DNA of 64,000 nt from Armatimonadota bacterium (GCA_018268315.1 JAFDWU010000001.1:776324-840323); one strand, 5' to 3'; shown: positions 44,521 through 53,061, numbered from the stretch's first letter. Made by a program: numbers and translations. The notes: generated from the letters alone by a model not told the origin.

Positions 44521-45161
44521 TGCTTACTCTTCTTGATCTGCAAAAAAGGCTTTGGAAAGGGGAACAAGATCTAAACCCAAATTGCGACCTAGCGATTGCG
44601 CCTTTCCCACGAATCGAAAAGGATGACCTGGGAAATGTCGGTCTGGATTTACACCTTGGCTCTTGGTTTGCTACGTTTCGTGAAACAGACATAACAAACC
44701 TCAAAGTAGGCCCAAGAACCGAGGAGGACCGGGTCGTTAAATCAACGTTTGTGCAGTTGGGGCACAGTATTATCTTACATCCGGGTCAATTCCTGTTAGG
44801 AATAACCTTAGAATGGTTAAGATTGCCGCACAACCTTGCTGCCCATGTCGTTGGGAAGTCTAGTTGGGGAAGAAGAGGGCTGATTATCGCGACGGCAACA
44901 GGTGTTCAGCCTGGGTTTAGTGGTTGTCTGACCTTAGAAATCGCAAATGTTGGAAGGACTCCCTTGGAATTACGGACTGCGGTCCCAATTTGCCAACTAT
45001 TCTTCGAGGAAGTATCGATGCCTTCAGAGAGTAGAAGGAGCACATTTAGTGGCTCGCGCAAACCAAGCGTCGGACCCGTGAAGGAAGATTGGCTTGGCAA
45101 AGCTATCAAAGGGCACCCTACCTTCGATCCTATTGCGGAAAGTGCTCCAAATGATGACTAA
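44520..45161 (+). CDS. dCTP deaminase/dUTPase-like protein (island protein C)
   Basis: The 213-residue protein matches the dCTP deaminase family. It opens LTLLDLQKRL, then GLDLHLGSWF, the strand HPGQFLLGITLEWLRLP, the phosphate loop GKSSWGRRGL, and PGFSGCLTLEIANVG, with the catalytic glutamate in TLE. The segment between them reads ATGVQPG where deaminases usually have AHRIDPG or AGWIDPG, so a nucleotide-binding histidine or aspartate is replaced. Activity as dCTP deaminase, dUTPase or only as a binding protein cannot be told. Deaminase enzymes of this fold deplete dCTP in known antiphage systems. The C-terminal 45 residues are an unrelated low-complexity tail. The gene overlaps the metallopeptidase stop by one base. 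Confidence 0.85.
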   Translation: MLTLLDLQKRLWKGEQDLNPNCDLAIAPFPRIEKDDLGNVGLDLHLGSWFATFRETDITNLKVGPRTEEDRVVKSTFVQLGHSIILHPGQFLLGITLEWLRLPHNLAAHVVGKSSWGRRGLIIATATGVQPGFSGCLTLEIANVGRTPLELRTAVPICQLFFEEVSMPSESRRSTFSGSRKPSVGPVKEDWLGKAIKGHPTFDPIAESAPNDD

Positions 45162-45300
45162 GTTACGTGAAGGATAGCGCGACCGTGTTAGCTACCCGGA
45201 TTTCTTGTTGTAGCTGCCCCTTTAATAGATCTCGTAGCCTGTTAGGAAACGAAATCCCCACATCTCCACTTGTCTCATCACATACTAGCAATCAACCGCG

Positions 45301-45531
45301 ATGCCCGCGCAGACCAGCCCCGCCTTGAAAGTCGGAATCGTGATCGCCATACTCCACGCCGTGCTAGCCGCGATCATCGTCAGCCTCGGCTACGGGTTCC
45401 ACCGCGACGAGATGTACTACCTGCAGTGCGGGGAGCACCTGAGCCTGGGCTATGTGGACCACCCGTTCCTCGTGCCCTGCCTGATCACCTGGTGAAGCGT
45501 CTGCGCCACTTTGAGTGGCTCACCAAGTGAG
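45301..45531 (+). pseudogene. deleted glycosyltransferase family 39 (PMT-like) remnant
   Basis: A 64-residue frame (45301-45495) starts with a membrane helix and the family's N-terminal loop (FHRDEMYYLQCGEHLSLGYVDH, cores FHRDE and GYVDHP), which holds the conserved aspartate and glutamate of PMT/ArnT-like mannosyltransferases. It then stops at TGA after about 60 residues; the intact proteins are around 500. Beyond the stop, bases 45490-45531 in another frame encode LVKRLRHFEWLTK. This resembles the C-terminal end of this family, so an internal deletion with a frame change is likely. It lies on the right border of the AT-rich island and overlaps the end of the SDR gene on the other strand. 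Confidence 0.65.
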
Positions 45532-46341
45532 GTTACGGCGCTGCCAGGTATCGGCGATCCACTCGTCTGCGTTTAGCTTGTGATACAGGTCGATCATCTC
45601 CGCCACGCCATCACCGATCGGCACCCGCATCGGCGTCTTCGGGTCCTCGATCGCGCCAATGATCGCCTCTGCCACCATAGTCGGGGTTGAGAACTTATAC
45701 GCCATCGGGGTCGCGCGCATTTGATCTCTTAGCCCCATGTAAAGGCTGGTTTCGTTCTTCATCGTCTCCGGCCACTCCACGACGATTTCGGTTTCCACGT
45801 TGCCCGGCTGAACGGAAACGCACCGAATGCCAAAGTGCCTGGCCTCCATCTGCATGGCGTGGGTGGCGGCTTCAAGAGCCCACTTGGAAGCCTGATACGG
45901 CCCACCAAACGGCGTCACGATTTCGCCGCTTATGCTGCTGACCTGCACGATGACGCCGGAGTTCTGCTGGCGCATTATGGGCAGCGCCGCCCGGCACACT
46001 CGCAGTACGCCATAAAAATTGGTTTCAAACACCCGCTTGATCGCCTCTTCGGTGGTCTCCTCCATCGGCCCGAACAGCCCATAGCCCGCGTTGTTCACGA
46101 CCGCATCCAGCCTGCCTTCCTGCTCATGGATCGTCTTAACCGCTCGAACCACGCTGGCTTCATCGCACACGTCCAGTTCGATGACCTTGCAGGTCGCGGC
46201 AAGGGCGTCGGCATGCTCTTTGTTCTTGCCTTGCGGATCGCGCATCGAGGCGTAAACGGTGTGCCCCTTAGCGGCAAGGAGTTCAACAGTGGTTCGGCCG
46301 ATGCCGCGGGAGGATCCGGTAACAAGGCAAACAAGACTCAT
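45520..46341 (-). CDS. short-chain dehydrogenase/reductase
   Basis: The 273-residue classical SDR has the nucleotide loop TGSSRGIG, the NNAGYG block, catalytic Ser in VQVSSISG, and YQASK with the active-site tyrosine and lysine. A loop ASMRDPQGKN after strand 2 suggests NADP use. The substrate is unknown. The last bases overlap the glycosyltransferase remnant. Confidence 0.95.
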   Translation of the reverse strand: MSLVCLVTGSSRGIGRTTVELLAAKGHTVYASMRDPQGKNKEHADALAATCKVIELDVCDEASVVRAVKTIHEQEGRLDAVVNNAGYGLFGPMEETTEEAIKRVFETNFYGVLRVCRAALPIMRQQNSGVIVQVSSISGEIVTPFGGPYQASKWALEAATHAMQMEARHFGIRCVSVQPGNVETEIVVEWPETMKNETSLYMGLRDQMRATPMAYKFSTPTMVAEAIIGAIEDPKTPMRVPIGDGVAEMIDLYHKLNADEWIADTWQRRNLTW

Positions 46342-46438
46342 AGGATAGATCTACGCCAGCAGTTGGACTGACGGTTTGGATTAATGACTTCCCTTCCCCG
46401 AAAACCCAGTTTGGGCACAGAATGTTGGGTTGCCAGCT

Positions 46439-46783
46439 CTAGAAAAGCCCGCCGTCTCGATCGATGCGATAGCTGGTGTTCTTCTTGTCTTCGTTGAACC
46501 CCAGCTTCAGGACCAGCCATGTCGAATAAAGGCCGGTGGTGTGCCTGGGGCCCGTCAGCGTTCCGTTCGGGTTAACGGTGTATCCCATGCCGGTCAGCTT
46601 CTGCTGGAGCGCATCTTGATCGGTGTGGTTGGCGACTTCCGTCTTCAGCATCGAGTCCATCTGGCTCATGTCGCTGCCGACCATGGCAAGCGGCACCCCC
46701 ACAAGGATTAAGATCAAGACAACGAGGCCGATAGAGCCGTAGATGATTCCTTTCTTCAAGTTCAAGTCCCCTTCTTGCGCCAA
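46439..46783 (-). CDS. small single-pass membrane protein
   Basis: The 114-residue protein has one hydrophobic helix (GSIGLVVLILILVGVPLAMVG) after a short polar N-terminus, with the rest (residues 40-114) soluble and outside. DQDALQQKLTGMGYTVNPNGTLTGP and LYSTWLVLKLGFNEDKKNTSYRI look like a small folded domain. It starts at TTG at 46783; a second TTG eight codons later follows GAAGGGG and could be the true start. No family is recognised. Confidence 0.6.
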   Translation of the reverse strand: MAQEGDLNLKKGIIYGSIGLVVLILILVGVPLAMVGSDMSQMDSMLKTEVANHTDQDALQQKLTGMGYTVNPNGTLTGPRHTTGLYSTWLVLKLGFNEDKKNTSYRIDRDGGLF

Positions 46784-46871
46784 CGATACCTAGTGTTTGA
46801 TGCTGCCGGCAGGGAGGAAGTTACTCCGGTGCATGGACAGAGCTTCACAATGCCCGAACGCTAACAAGCCT

Positions 46872-47666
46872 CTAGGCGTCGACATTCTCAAGTTCGCTCG
46901 CTTGCTGCTCTAGCTTTGCGGCTTCCTCTTCATCCCCTCGTGCCCTTGCGATCTTGGCGAGAAACGAGTAGCACTGCCCTTCCATCGAGATACTTCCGAC
47001 CGCCCTTGCGTCCTCGAGCGCCCGCATCATCTCGGGTTGGAGCGCCAACAACTCCTTGGGCGTGGTTGCCTGGTACATGGCAAGCATCGACGCCTTTGCG
47101 GCCCAACTGCGACGGCCGATCTCGCGATAAATCCGCGCGGATTCCAGCGCGCTTGCTATCTTCTCCTTCTTGCTCTTACCTTGGATCGCAAGGGAGAAGA
47201 GGGTGTCGGCGATTCCGTCGAGGTCGCCGCCTTCTTTGAACAATTCTAGGGCTTGAAGCGAGAGGCTTCGCGCCGCTTTCTTGTCGGCAAAAACAACCTT
47301 ACGCCCGCGGGCGGCAAGGGCTCGCGCAAGCTGTAAATTGTCGCCGATCTCCCGCGCCATCGCCTCCGCTTCGTCCAGCATTGGGCCCGCTGTGGCTTGC
47401 GAGGCACATGCAGTGGCCCGGATCAGCGCCGAGATTTGGCCGTGCTTATCGTCGAGCTTGCGGTAAAGCGCCAGCGCTTTCAGCGCGTACAGATGTGAAA
47501 GCGCAAATGGCTCCTCACCCTCTTCCACTGGCGCCCACTTCACGAGGTTAGAAAGATCGAGGAGGATTTTGGCGGCCGTGGCATCATCGCCCGTTTCCCG
47601 GGCTGAGGCTAGTGCTGCCCGAGCTTCGCGCAGACCCTCGGTCGTTCGCGAGTATAGCTGCTTCAC
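46872..47666 (-). CDS. tetratricopeptide-repeat protein
   Basis: The 264-residue protein is a solenoid of TPR-like helix pairs (LKALALYRKLDDKHGQISALIRATA, SLQALELFKEGGDLDGIADTLFSLA, LESARIYREIGRRSWAAKA and the C-terminal YSFLAKIARARGDEEEAAKLEQQA). No signal peptide is seen, so it is probably cytoplasmic. Its start abuts the stop of the HicB-like gene upstream, so the two are one transcript. The partner protein is unknown. Confidence 0.85.
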   Translation of the reverse strand: MKQLYSRTTEGLREARAALASARETGDDATAAKILLDLSNLVKWAPVEEGEEPFALSHLYALKALALYRKLDDKHGQISALIRATACASQATAGPMLDEAEAMAREIGDNLQLARALAARGRKVVFADKKAARSLSLQALELFKEGGDLDGIADTLFSLAIQGKSKKEKIASALESARIYREIGRRSWAAKASMLAMYQATTPKELLALQPEMMRALEDARAVGSISMEGQCYSFLAKIARARGDEEEAAKLEQQASELENVDA

Positions 47667-47867
47667 TTAGACCGCCATGCGGTCGATCCTTGCCCTTGGA
47701 TTAGGCTCTAATGGTGTTTCTTCAAGAAACAGTTGAATCGCCTCGCGGATATTCGACCTAGCTTCCTCCTCGGTTGCCCCAGCCGAAACGCATCCAGGCA
47801 ATTCAGGACACCAGACTGCGTATTCGCCCGTCTCAGTGTCTTGCTCAAGAACGATTCGCCAAGTCAT
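47667..47867 (-). CDS. HicB-like (UPF0150) protein without a HicA partner
   Basis: From the ATG at 47867 the product is 66 residues of the HicB N-terminal fold: VLEQDTETGEYAVWCPELPGCVSAGATEEEARSNIREAI, with core CPELPGCVSAGAT, is the family signature. The DNA-binding domain of full-length HicB is absent and no HicA toxin gene is adjacent, so it may be a stand-alone member rather than an antitoxin. A perfect TATAAT lies six bases before the ATG, which predicts a leaderless mRNA. The TPR gene follows at once. Confidence 0.85.
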   Translation of the reverse strand: MTWRIVLEQDTETGEYAVWCPELPGCVSAGATEEEARSNIREAIQLFLEETPLEPNPRARIDRMAV

Positions 47868-47904
47868 ATCGCTATTATAGAGAGGAGGACTCGCTGCAAA
47901 CACT

Positions 47905-48636
47905 TTACTTATTCTTGCTTCGACTGAGGTTGTAGTACGTCCAACTCTCCTTTACCCGCTTGTAAAACTGGGGATTTTGACCGTAATTGATCGTATAGTC
48001 CACGAAGAAATCTGCAAAGTCACACAAAACGTCCCAATCGGCATCAATCCTGGGCGCCAGCACCTCGCCTCTCTTGTGCCAACTCCAACTTGCTCCGAAA
48101 AGGTTGACGATTACTGATCCCACATATAGCAGGAGCAAACCAAAAATCCTCGCATGCTCGGGTTTGTCACCGTCAAAGTAGCGCAAACCGATGTGCGCAG
48201 CATACTTGTCGAGAAGCTTGAGGCTGTTCAGACTATAATTCAGCTTCAAAACGTCCACTGCGATCAGATCTGCTACCTCTTGTCGAATCCGCTCTGAACC
48301 TTCTTCCCCAATATCGGACTCCCGAAAAAACTGGTGAAGAATATCCACTCCTCCGGGGTGTTGCTTGAGGTACTCAGCCTCTGCTTTCCAAATCGACTGC
48401 AACTCCCGCAGTGCCTCAATGCTCTCATGAACGCAAACCCATGGCCGCACCTTCCGCTGACGCTCGATGATAATGACTCTCCCGTCCTTTAGCTCATAGC
48501 ATTCGAAATTACGGTCCGGCAACGCATTCTTGTACTCGTCTTCGAGCCCAGTTAGTCTGGGCGCCTGATCAGCAGCGGCAAGGGTCTTCGCCTGCTTGAG
48601 TGTAAGTCTCTTGAAAAATGGATGGGGCTTCATCAT
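47905..48636 (-). CDS. hypothetical protein, 243 residues
   Basis: The protein is soluble and helical, with charged segments (RVIIIERQRKVRPWVCVHES, LRELQSIWKAEAEYLKQHPGG) and aromatic-rich repeats at the C-terminus (FADFFVDYTINYGQNPQFYKRV). A mildly hydrophobic stretch (ARIFGLLLLYVGSVIVNLFGAS) could be a membrane helix or a buried core strand. I recognise no family. It follows the GNAT gene by 18 bases on the same strand and is probably co-transcribed with it. Confidence 0.7.
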   Translation of the reverse strand: MMKPHPFFKRLTLKQAKTLAAADQAPRLTGLEDEYKNALPDRNFECYELKDGRVIIIERQRKVRPWVCVHESIEALRELQSIWKAEAEYLKQHPGGVDILHQFFRESDIGEEGSERIRQEVADLIAVDVLKLNYSLNSLKLLDKYAAHIGLRYFDGDKPEHARIFGLLLLYVGSVIVNLFGASWSWHKRGEVLAPRIDADWDVLCDFADFFVDYTINYGQNPQFYKRVKESWTYYNLSRSKNK

Positions 48637-48654
48637 GGCGGGACACTTCGCAAT

Positions 48655-49065
48655 CTAATTGCACGACTGCCGATCGTAGTTCCGAACCGACATCGCCGAC
48701 ATCGCGCGAAACCCCAGCCGCTGATAGAACGGCTGCACGTTCTCATCGCAAACCAAGTCGATCATATACAGCGACCGCAGGCGATCCACCATCAGTCGCA
48801 CTAGGGTTGAACCGATGTCCGCCCCTCGATACGGCACTAAGACCTCCAGGTACGGAATGAAGGCGCAGGAGACGCCATCCGAAATCGCGGTGATAAACCC
48901 AACCACCTTCCCCGTACCTGAATCGAGCGCGAGAACCACAGCAAAGCTGCCGCGGAGAATTCGCAAGTGGTCGGCAGCAGAAGGCGGGTTGGGCCAGCCT
49001 TCAAAGAACCCGCCGTCAAGCTGATCGGCGGCAATCGCCGCTGCGTCGAAGCTGTACTCGATCAC
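48655..49065 (-). CDS. GNAT family N-acetyltransferase
   Basis: The 136-residue protein has the GNAT loop VLVPYRGADIGSTLVRLMVDRL (core YRGADIGSTL) and the final strand VQPFYQRLGFRAM. LLALDSGTGKVVGFITAIS precedes it. The substrate is unknown. The start is GTG, with TAGAAT six bases upstream and no ribosome site, so it is a predicted leaderless GTG start. The 243-residue gene follows in the same operon. Confidence 0.9.
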   Translation of the reverse strand: MIEYSFDAAAIAADQLDGGFFEGWPNPPSAADHLRILRGSFAVVLALDSGTGKVVGFITAISDGVSCAFIPYLEVLVPYRGADIGSTLVRLMVDRLRSLYMIDLVCDENVQPFYQRLGFRAMSAMSVRNYDRQSCN

Positions 49066-49087
49066 GCCTGGATTCTACCGAGGCCGC

Positions 49088-51127
49088 CTAGCTTGGCCCA
49101 AATACAACCCGATGCCGAGCGGTGTCTAGCACAAAGGCGCCGTTGCGGAAGCTCCAAACATCATTCAGCTTCACTGCAGGACCAAGGTCAATCGCCATCT
49201 GTTTCAGCAAATTTTCTTCCTCGGAAGGGTCCACTTCAATGCTTGCTTCCGCAAGCACTCCCCCGCGAAAGACAAGCGCCGCGGACCGCTTCTTACCCAA
49301 GAACAGAAGTTCCTTAGCAGAAGCATGGACTTCGCCAGGACCCGCGGGCGCCTCACTCCAACCCATCGAAACAGCCGCTGCCCTCACCTTCTCAATCGGC
49401 GCGCCAAACTCGAATAGGCTGGGCCGAAACTCTGCAACCAGGATGTCCCGCATGCGCGGGATATCGAAGTTGCCGGAGTCGACCTCGATCGCCCGGCGGT
49501 ATGCGGCCAGCGCCTCCTCCTTCTTGCCCAGCGAGTAGAGGGCGTTGCCCAAGTTATCCCAAGAGCGCCAAGCATAAGGTCGCATCTCGGAAAGCACACG
49601 GTAAACCTCGGCCGCATCGGCATACCGCTTCGCAGACTCCAGTGCCTCGCCCGCATGGATCATGTCAAATTCAGCGGGATCAGAAAACCATGGCACCGAA
49701 GAGAACCGCTTCTTCCTCTCCTCATAAGCCTTGCGCATGGCCGGACCGCCATCGGTAACCGCGATAATCGGCAGGCTTCGCATCTCACGGCCTTCCAGGA
49801 TCGAATCCACCGCCGGGTCCTTGCCCGCCTGCCACTCAGCAAAGGTGATGGGGGTCGGAACATCGATCGGCGTGTACATGCTTAGGTCAGTCGAGTCGGC
49901 AAGATCATGCCGCACGGTGGAAACGTGAAGCGTCATGCCAGTGCGCGGAAAATCAAACTCTTTATTGTCGCCAAAAGAGTTCAGCCCTGCGCCAGCCGGT
50001 TCGCCCAGATAGCTCGCCGTCGTATGCCCACGGAACACTCCCAGGGCAAGAATCGCCGCGCTGATCGTGCGGCCAGAAGTCAGCACGTAAAGCTCCTTCC
50101 AAGGCGGCGCATCGGAACGCTTTACGAACTCGGCGATCATGCGATTCACCACGCTCCCATCACCACCGGTGTTTCGGCGCATGTCCACGATAAGGCGTCG
50201 CGGGCGCTGCTTATCTACCTCTGCCATCGCCCGTTTCCAGAAATCGAGGAAGGATTCTGTGGGCCCATCGCCAATGTATGGAAGCTGAATGTAGTAGGCG
50301 TCCTTCTCGGGGATCGAGATGCCCGAATGAGACCGCAGTAGCGCGAAGTGTGGTGGGCGGGATTTATCGAGGGTTCTAAAGGCGTTTGTGGACAGCCCTT
50401 TGTAAGCGCTTACCCAATCGTCAAAACCCCCGATTGGCGTGCCGTACATCTCGCCTCTCCACACCCAATCCCAAGTAGAGGCGTCCAATCCGTATGAAGG
50501 TGAGTCGCTTCGGGCAGGATGCAAGGTTACGGCTTCAATTGCTCCCGATTGCCTTCGCAGCTTGAGGGTGAGATCGCCACTCGCCGCGGCGTAGCCCAAG
50601 CTCTTCATGATGGAAGAGCAGTGCAGCGGGCCAAGCTGATACTTAGCCCAACAGGGGTTATCCGCGCCGCAGATGGAGCGAACTTCTGCCAGGACCTCAT
50701 CGACCGAATGTCCCCCGATTTCCAGAACCTGCGCACCAGCCAAAGAGGCAACCGACTTATGGGCGCTCGTGATGTAAAGGCCATCGTCGAACGGGAAGAA
50801 GCGAACTGGATAGAACTGGGCAAACAGAGGGTTTGCAGGTTCAAGCTGAGTGTGAGCGTCCTGAAGGCTTGCTACGAGCCGAGCGGTCCGAATGAACCTC
50901 TGCTCTTGCGTAAGCACGGGCAGATCCTTGATCAGCGAATCGACGTTTCGCAGGAACGTGGTTCGGCCCATCTTGCCAAATGGATCCGGGTGAGTCAGCG
51001 TCAGGTCGTCAACGACCTTTTGAATATCCAGCCTCCAATCCTCAACCGTCGGAATCTGGGCGGTGGTTCTGCCGGCCAACCCGAGGGCAAGGACACAGGC
51101 AGTGAATGCAACGATAGCGCGCGACAT
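49088..51127 (-). CDS. secreted S41-type peptidase with TPR repeats
   Basis: The 679-residue protein has a signal peptide (MSRAIVAFTACVLALGLAG). The S41 core includes VLEIGGHSVDEVLAEVR (PDZ-like), RRLIVDMRRNTGGDGSVVN (family loop DMRRNTGGDG) and the catalytic-type serine in LTSGRTISAAILALG. FPRTGMTLHVSTVRHD and PIDVPTP are the closing strands. The last 170 residues contain TPR-like helix pairs (EALESAKRYADAAEVYRVLSEM, GNALYSLGKKEEALAAYRRAIE). GATACT lies six bases before the ATG with no Shine-Dalgarno. It is probably a periplasmic or extracellular protease. Confidence 0.9.
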   Translation of the reverse strand: MSRAIVAFTACVLALGLAGRTTAQIPTVEDWRLDIQKVVDDLTLTHPDPFGKMGRTTFLRNVDSLIKDLPVLTQEQRFIRTARLVASLQDAHTQLEPANPLFAQFYPVRFFPFDDGLYITSAHKSVASLAGAQVLEIGGHSVDEVLAEVRSICGADNPCWAKYQLGPLHCSSIMKSLGYAAASGDLTLKLRRQSGAIEAVTLHPARSDSPSYGLDASTWDWVWRGEMYGTPIGGFDDWVSAYKGLSTNAFRTLDKSRPPHFALLRSHSGISIPEKDAYYIQLPYIGDGPTESFLDFWKRAMAEVDKQRPRRLIVDMRRNTGGDGSVVNRMIAEFVKRSDAPPWKELYVLTSGRTISAAILALGVFRGHTTASYLGEPAGAGLNSFGDNKEFDFPRTGMTLHVSTVRHDLADSTDLSMYTPIDVPTPITFAEWQAGKDPAVDSILEGREMRSLPIIAVTDGGPAMRKAYEERKKRFSSVPWFSDPAEFDMIHAGEALESAKRYADAAEVYRVLSEMRPYAWRSWDNLGNALYSLGKKEEALAAYRRAIEVDSGNFDIPRMRDILVAEFRPSLFEFGAPIEKVRAAAVSMGWSEAPAGPGEVHASAKELLFLGKKRSAALVFRGGVLAEASIEVDPSEEENLLKQMAIDLGPAVKLNDVWSFRNGAFVLDTARHRVVFGPS

Positions 51128-51170
51128 AGCCCTAGTATCTTCAATCCGGCGTCGCGCGGATTGTAAAAAT

Positions 51171-52004
51171 CTAAGCTAAGTTCGGGCGAGCAAGAAGCGC
51201 GCTGAATTTGGAAGGCGCAACGCCTAGCTTGCCACGGAATTCCTTCACCAAATGGCTCTGGTCGAAATAGCCAGCGTCTTGAGCGATTTCCCCAAGCCGC
51301 CTCGAAGACGTCATCGCCGCCATCGCGGATTCCAAACGGCGCTGAGATCGGAAGGCGGTCGGTGAGCAGCCGTAAGCCTCGCGGAAAGCCCGGCACAGAT
51401 GGAACGGATGAATTCCCACTTCCTTTGCCACATCGCGAATCGCCATTGTCGGCGCTTCATCAAGGATCTCTTTCGCACGCTTTAGCCAGCCAGTGCTAGG
51501 CTGCTCTCGAGGGCCCACCGCAAACTGGGCGAGCAATTCCATTACCGCAACATCGATCTCTGCCGGACCCAGCCCTTGAGCGCAGACGGCAAGCAGTCGA
51601 TTCCAAGCCCTGCGGACGCCTGCATCCACAACTGCGATGGGCACGGTTGGGGCGCGCCATTCCGCCAAGGCGTCCGCCAGGCTGTCGTCAATGCTGAGCG
51701 AAACAAAGGAAGCCGGTCCCTTGCGAAATTGATCCCGATGAAACACCTGCGCCGGGTTGTAGATGAGCTGAACGTCGCGCCCTGCATCCGCTCTCTCCGC
51801 TTCCGAGAAATACTCGCCGCCGATGGCAAACATGAAGTGTGCGTTTGAATGCCCATGAGATGGCAACCGGCTTGGCTGCGGCCCAACCGGATAGGCTCCG
51901 ATCGAAAAGGGGCCTGCCGTCACCCTGAGGGTCTCGGACCCGATAAACGCTCCGTGCCCAAGTACCGTCGGGATTCCCACCGGCTTAGTGTACGGCAGGT
52001 CCAA
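51171..52004 (-). CDS. AraC family transcriptional regulator
   Basis: The 277-residue protein has an N-terminal cupin-like sensor domain (GQ-P-rich; HGHSNAHFMFAIGGEYFS) and a C-terminal double helix-turn-helix: REVAKEVGIHPFHLCRAFREAYGCSPTAF, then EIAQDAGYFDQSHLVKEFRGKLGVAPSKF, the AraC pattern. It starts at TTG with AAGGA two bases upstream. The ligand is unknown. It lies between the S41 peptidase and cytochrome genes, all on the minus strand, and may control one of them. Confidence 0.92.
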   Translation of the reverse strand: MDLPYTKPVGIPTVLGHGAFIGSETLRVTAGPFSIGAYPVGPQPSRLPSHGHSNAHFMFAIGGEYFSEAERADAGRDVQLIYNPAQVFHRDQFRKGPASFVSLSIDDSLADALAEWRAPTVPIAVVDAGVRRAWNRLLAVCAQGLGPAEIDVAVMELLAQFAVGPREQPSTGWLKRAKEILDEAPTMAIRDVAKEVGIHPFHLCRAFREAYGCSPTAFRSQRRLESAMAAMTSSRRLGEIAQDAGYFDQSHLVKEFRGKLGVAPSKFSALLARPNLA

Positions 52005-52037
52005 GTTCCTTAATGGGCCCTTGAACCTGCCTTGAAC

Positions 52038-53057
52038 TCAATTGCCCGGCTGCGCGAACATCGAATCGTCCACATCCACGTCCGGAGTGGCGCTCGTGAA
52101 CTTGTACGTAGTGACTTCACCTTCCTCGTTCGTCGCAGTGATCTTGAATGGAATGAGGACGGCGCCAACCTTGCGGTAGTCGTCGTAATCGACGAAGGTT
52201 GGAATCGGGCCTAGCGGCGACTCTGTGTAAGTAGCGACTCGAAGGAGGAGGCCCGTCTTCTCTTCAAAGTAGAGCTCTTCTTGAACGTGGTCAGTGGGGA
52301 TGCTTCCGCGAGCAACAAGGCAGCTCTTGCCGTCGACGGTTTCCCTACCGCTGATCGTCAGCTTCTCGTAGCGCGCAAAGCTCTCCTGAGTTCGGAATGT
52401 TCGTCCAGCGCGAGCTACCTGAACGGCGTTATCACCCCACATCGGGAACGCATGGCCGCTGAAGGATGCCCACGCCACCGTCCCGTTGTATCCGGTGATG
52501 ATCTCGCCAAACTTGGCGCGGAACTTATTGGGCGCGGCTTGCACTACCTCGCACGTGGCGGTGCCCTTCTCATCGGTTCGGGTTCCGGTTAGCTGAAGCG
52601 ATTTGAAATCCCCACCTACCAGGCTGGCGTATCGGCCGATCAGGTTGCCCGGTGTAACGCTGGTTTCGATGCGCTTGTGGCGAGGGTTCAAACCTTCAAT
52701 CGCTGGCAATCGCGAAGGCTCGTTGTGGCCGTTGTGGCAGCTATTGCAAGTAACACGCTGCTTGCCTTCAAAGTAAGTCTTATTGATCCCGTTCGTCATC
52801 TCAATCATCTCACGGGCGGTCTGCTTTTCCTTCTTGTTGTCGCCGGCAAAGTTCTGCTCTTCGTGGCAGAAGGTGCACTTCACCTTGAGCGAAGACGACA
52901 TGTAGCGCATGGCAGGCATTAAGTCTCTTGCTGGAGCGCCCTTAAAGGTCGATATGTTCTTGAACACCTTCTCGGCGGGCTGATCTTCTTGAACAAATGC
53001 GGTCGCGCTGCCAAGTACGGCAAGGGAGGCGATGAGAATAGATACTTTAGCCAACAT
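52038..53057 (-). CDS. dihaem c-type cytochrome of the reaction-centre cytochrome family
   Basis: From the ATG at 53057 the product has a signal peptide (MLAKVSILIASLAVLGSATA). Two haem motifs follow, CTFCH and CNSCH, separated by the helix EKQTAREMIEMTNGINKTYFEG. The block MRYMSSSLKVKCTFCHEEQNFAGDNKKEK (core MRYMSSSLKVKCTFCH) is typical of the PRC-cytochrome-like proteins in many soil bacteria. The remaining 190 residues form an outer-membrane-lipoprotein-like (LolA-type) beta domain. In-frame starts at 53084 and 53102 (TTG, overlapping the cupin stop) are possible. An inverted repeat lies right upstream. Confidence 0.9.
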   Translation of the reverse strand: MLAKVSILIASLAVLGSATAFVQEDQPAEKVFKNISTFKGAPARDLMPAMRYMSSSLKVKCTFCHEEQNFAGDNKKEKQTAREMIEMTNGINKTYFEGKQRVTCNSCHNGHNEPSRLPAIEGLNPRHKRIETSVTPGNLIGRYASLVGGDFKSLQLTGTRTDEKGTATCEVVQAAPNKFRAKFGEIITGYNGTVAWASFSGHAFPMWGDNAVQVARAGRTFRTQESFARYEKLTISGRETVDGKSCLVARGSIPTDHVQEELYFEEKTGLLLRVATYTESPLGPIPTFVDYDDYRKVGAVLIPFKITATNEEGEVTTYKFTSATPDVDVDDSMFAQPGN

Positions 53058-53061
53058 AAGG

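Noticed and set aside
41579-45300. Search by eye for direct repeats, integrase or tRNA at the island ends
   Set aside because: No integrase, transposase or tRNA at the borders and no convincing direct repeat; mobility is inferred only from base composition and the broken flanking gene.
47667-47903. HicAB toxin-antitoxin module
   Set aside because: Only the HicB-like half is present; the neighbouring genes are a TPR protein and an unrelated 243-residue protein.
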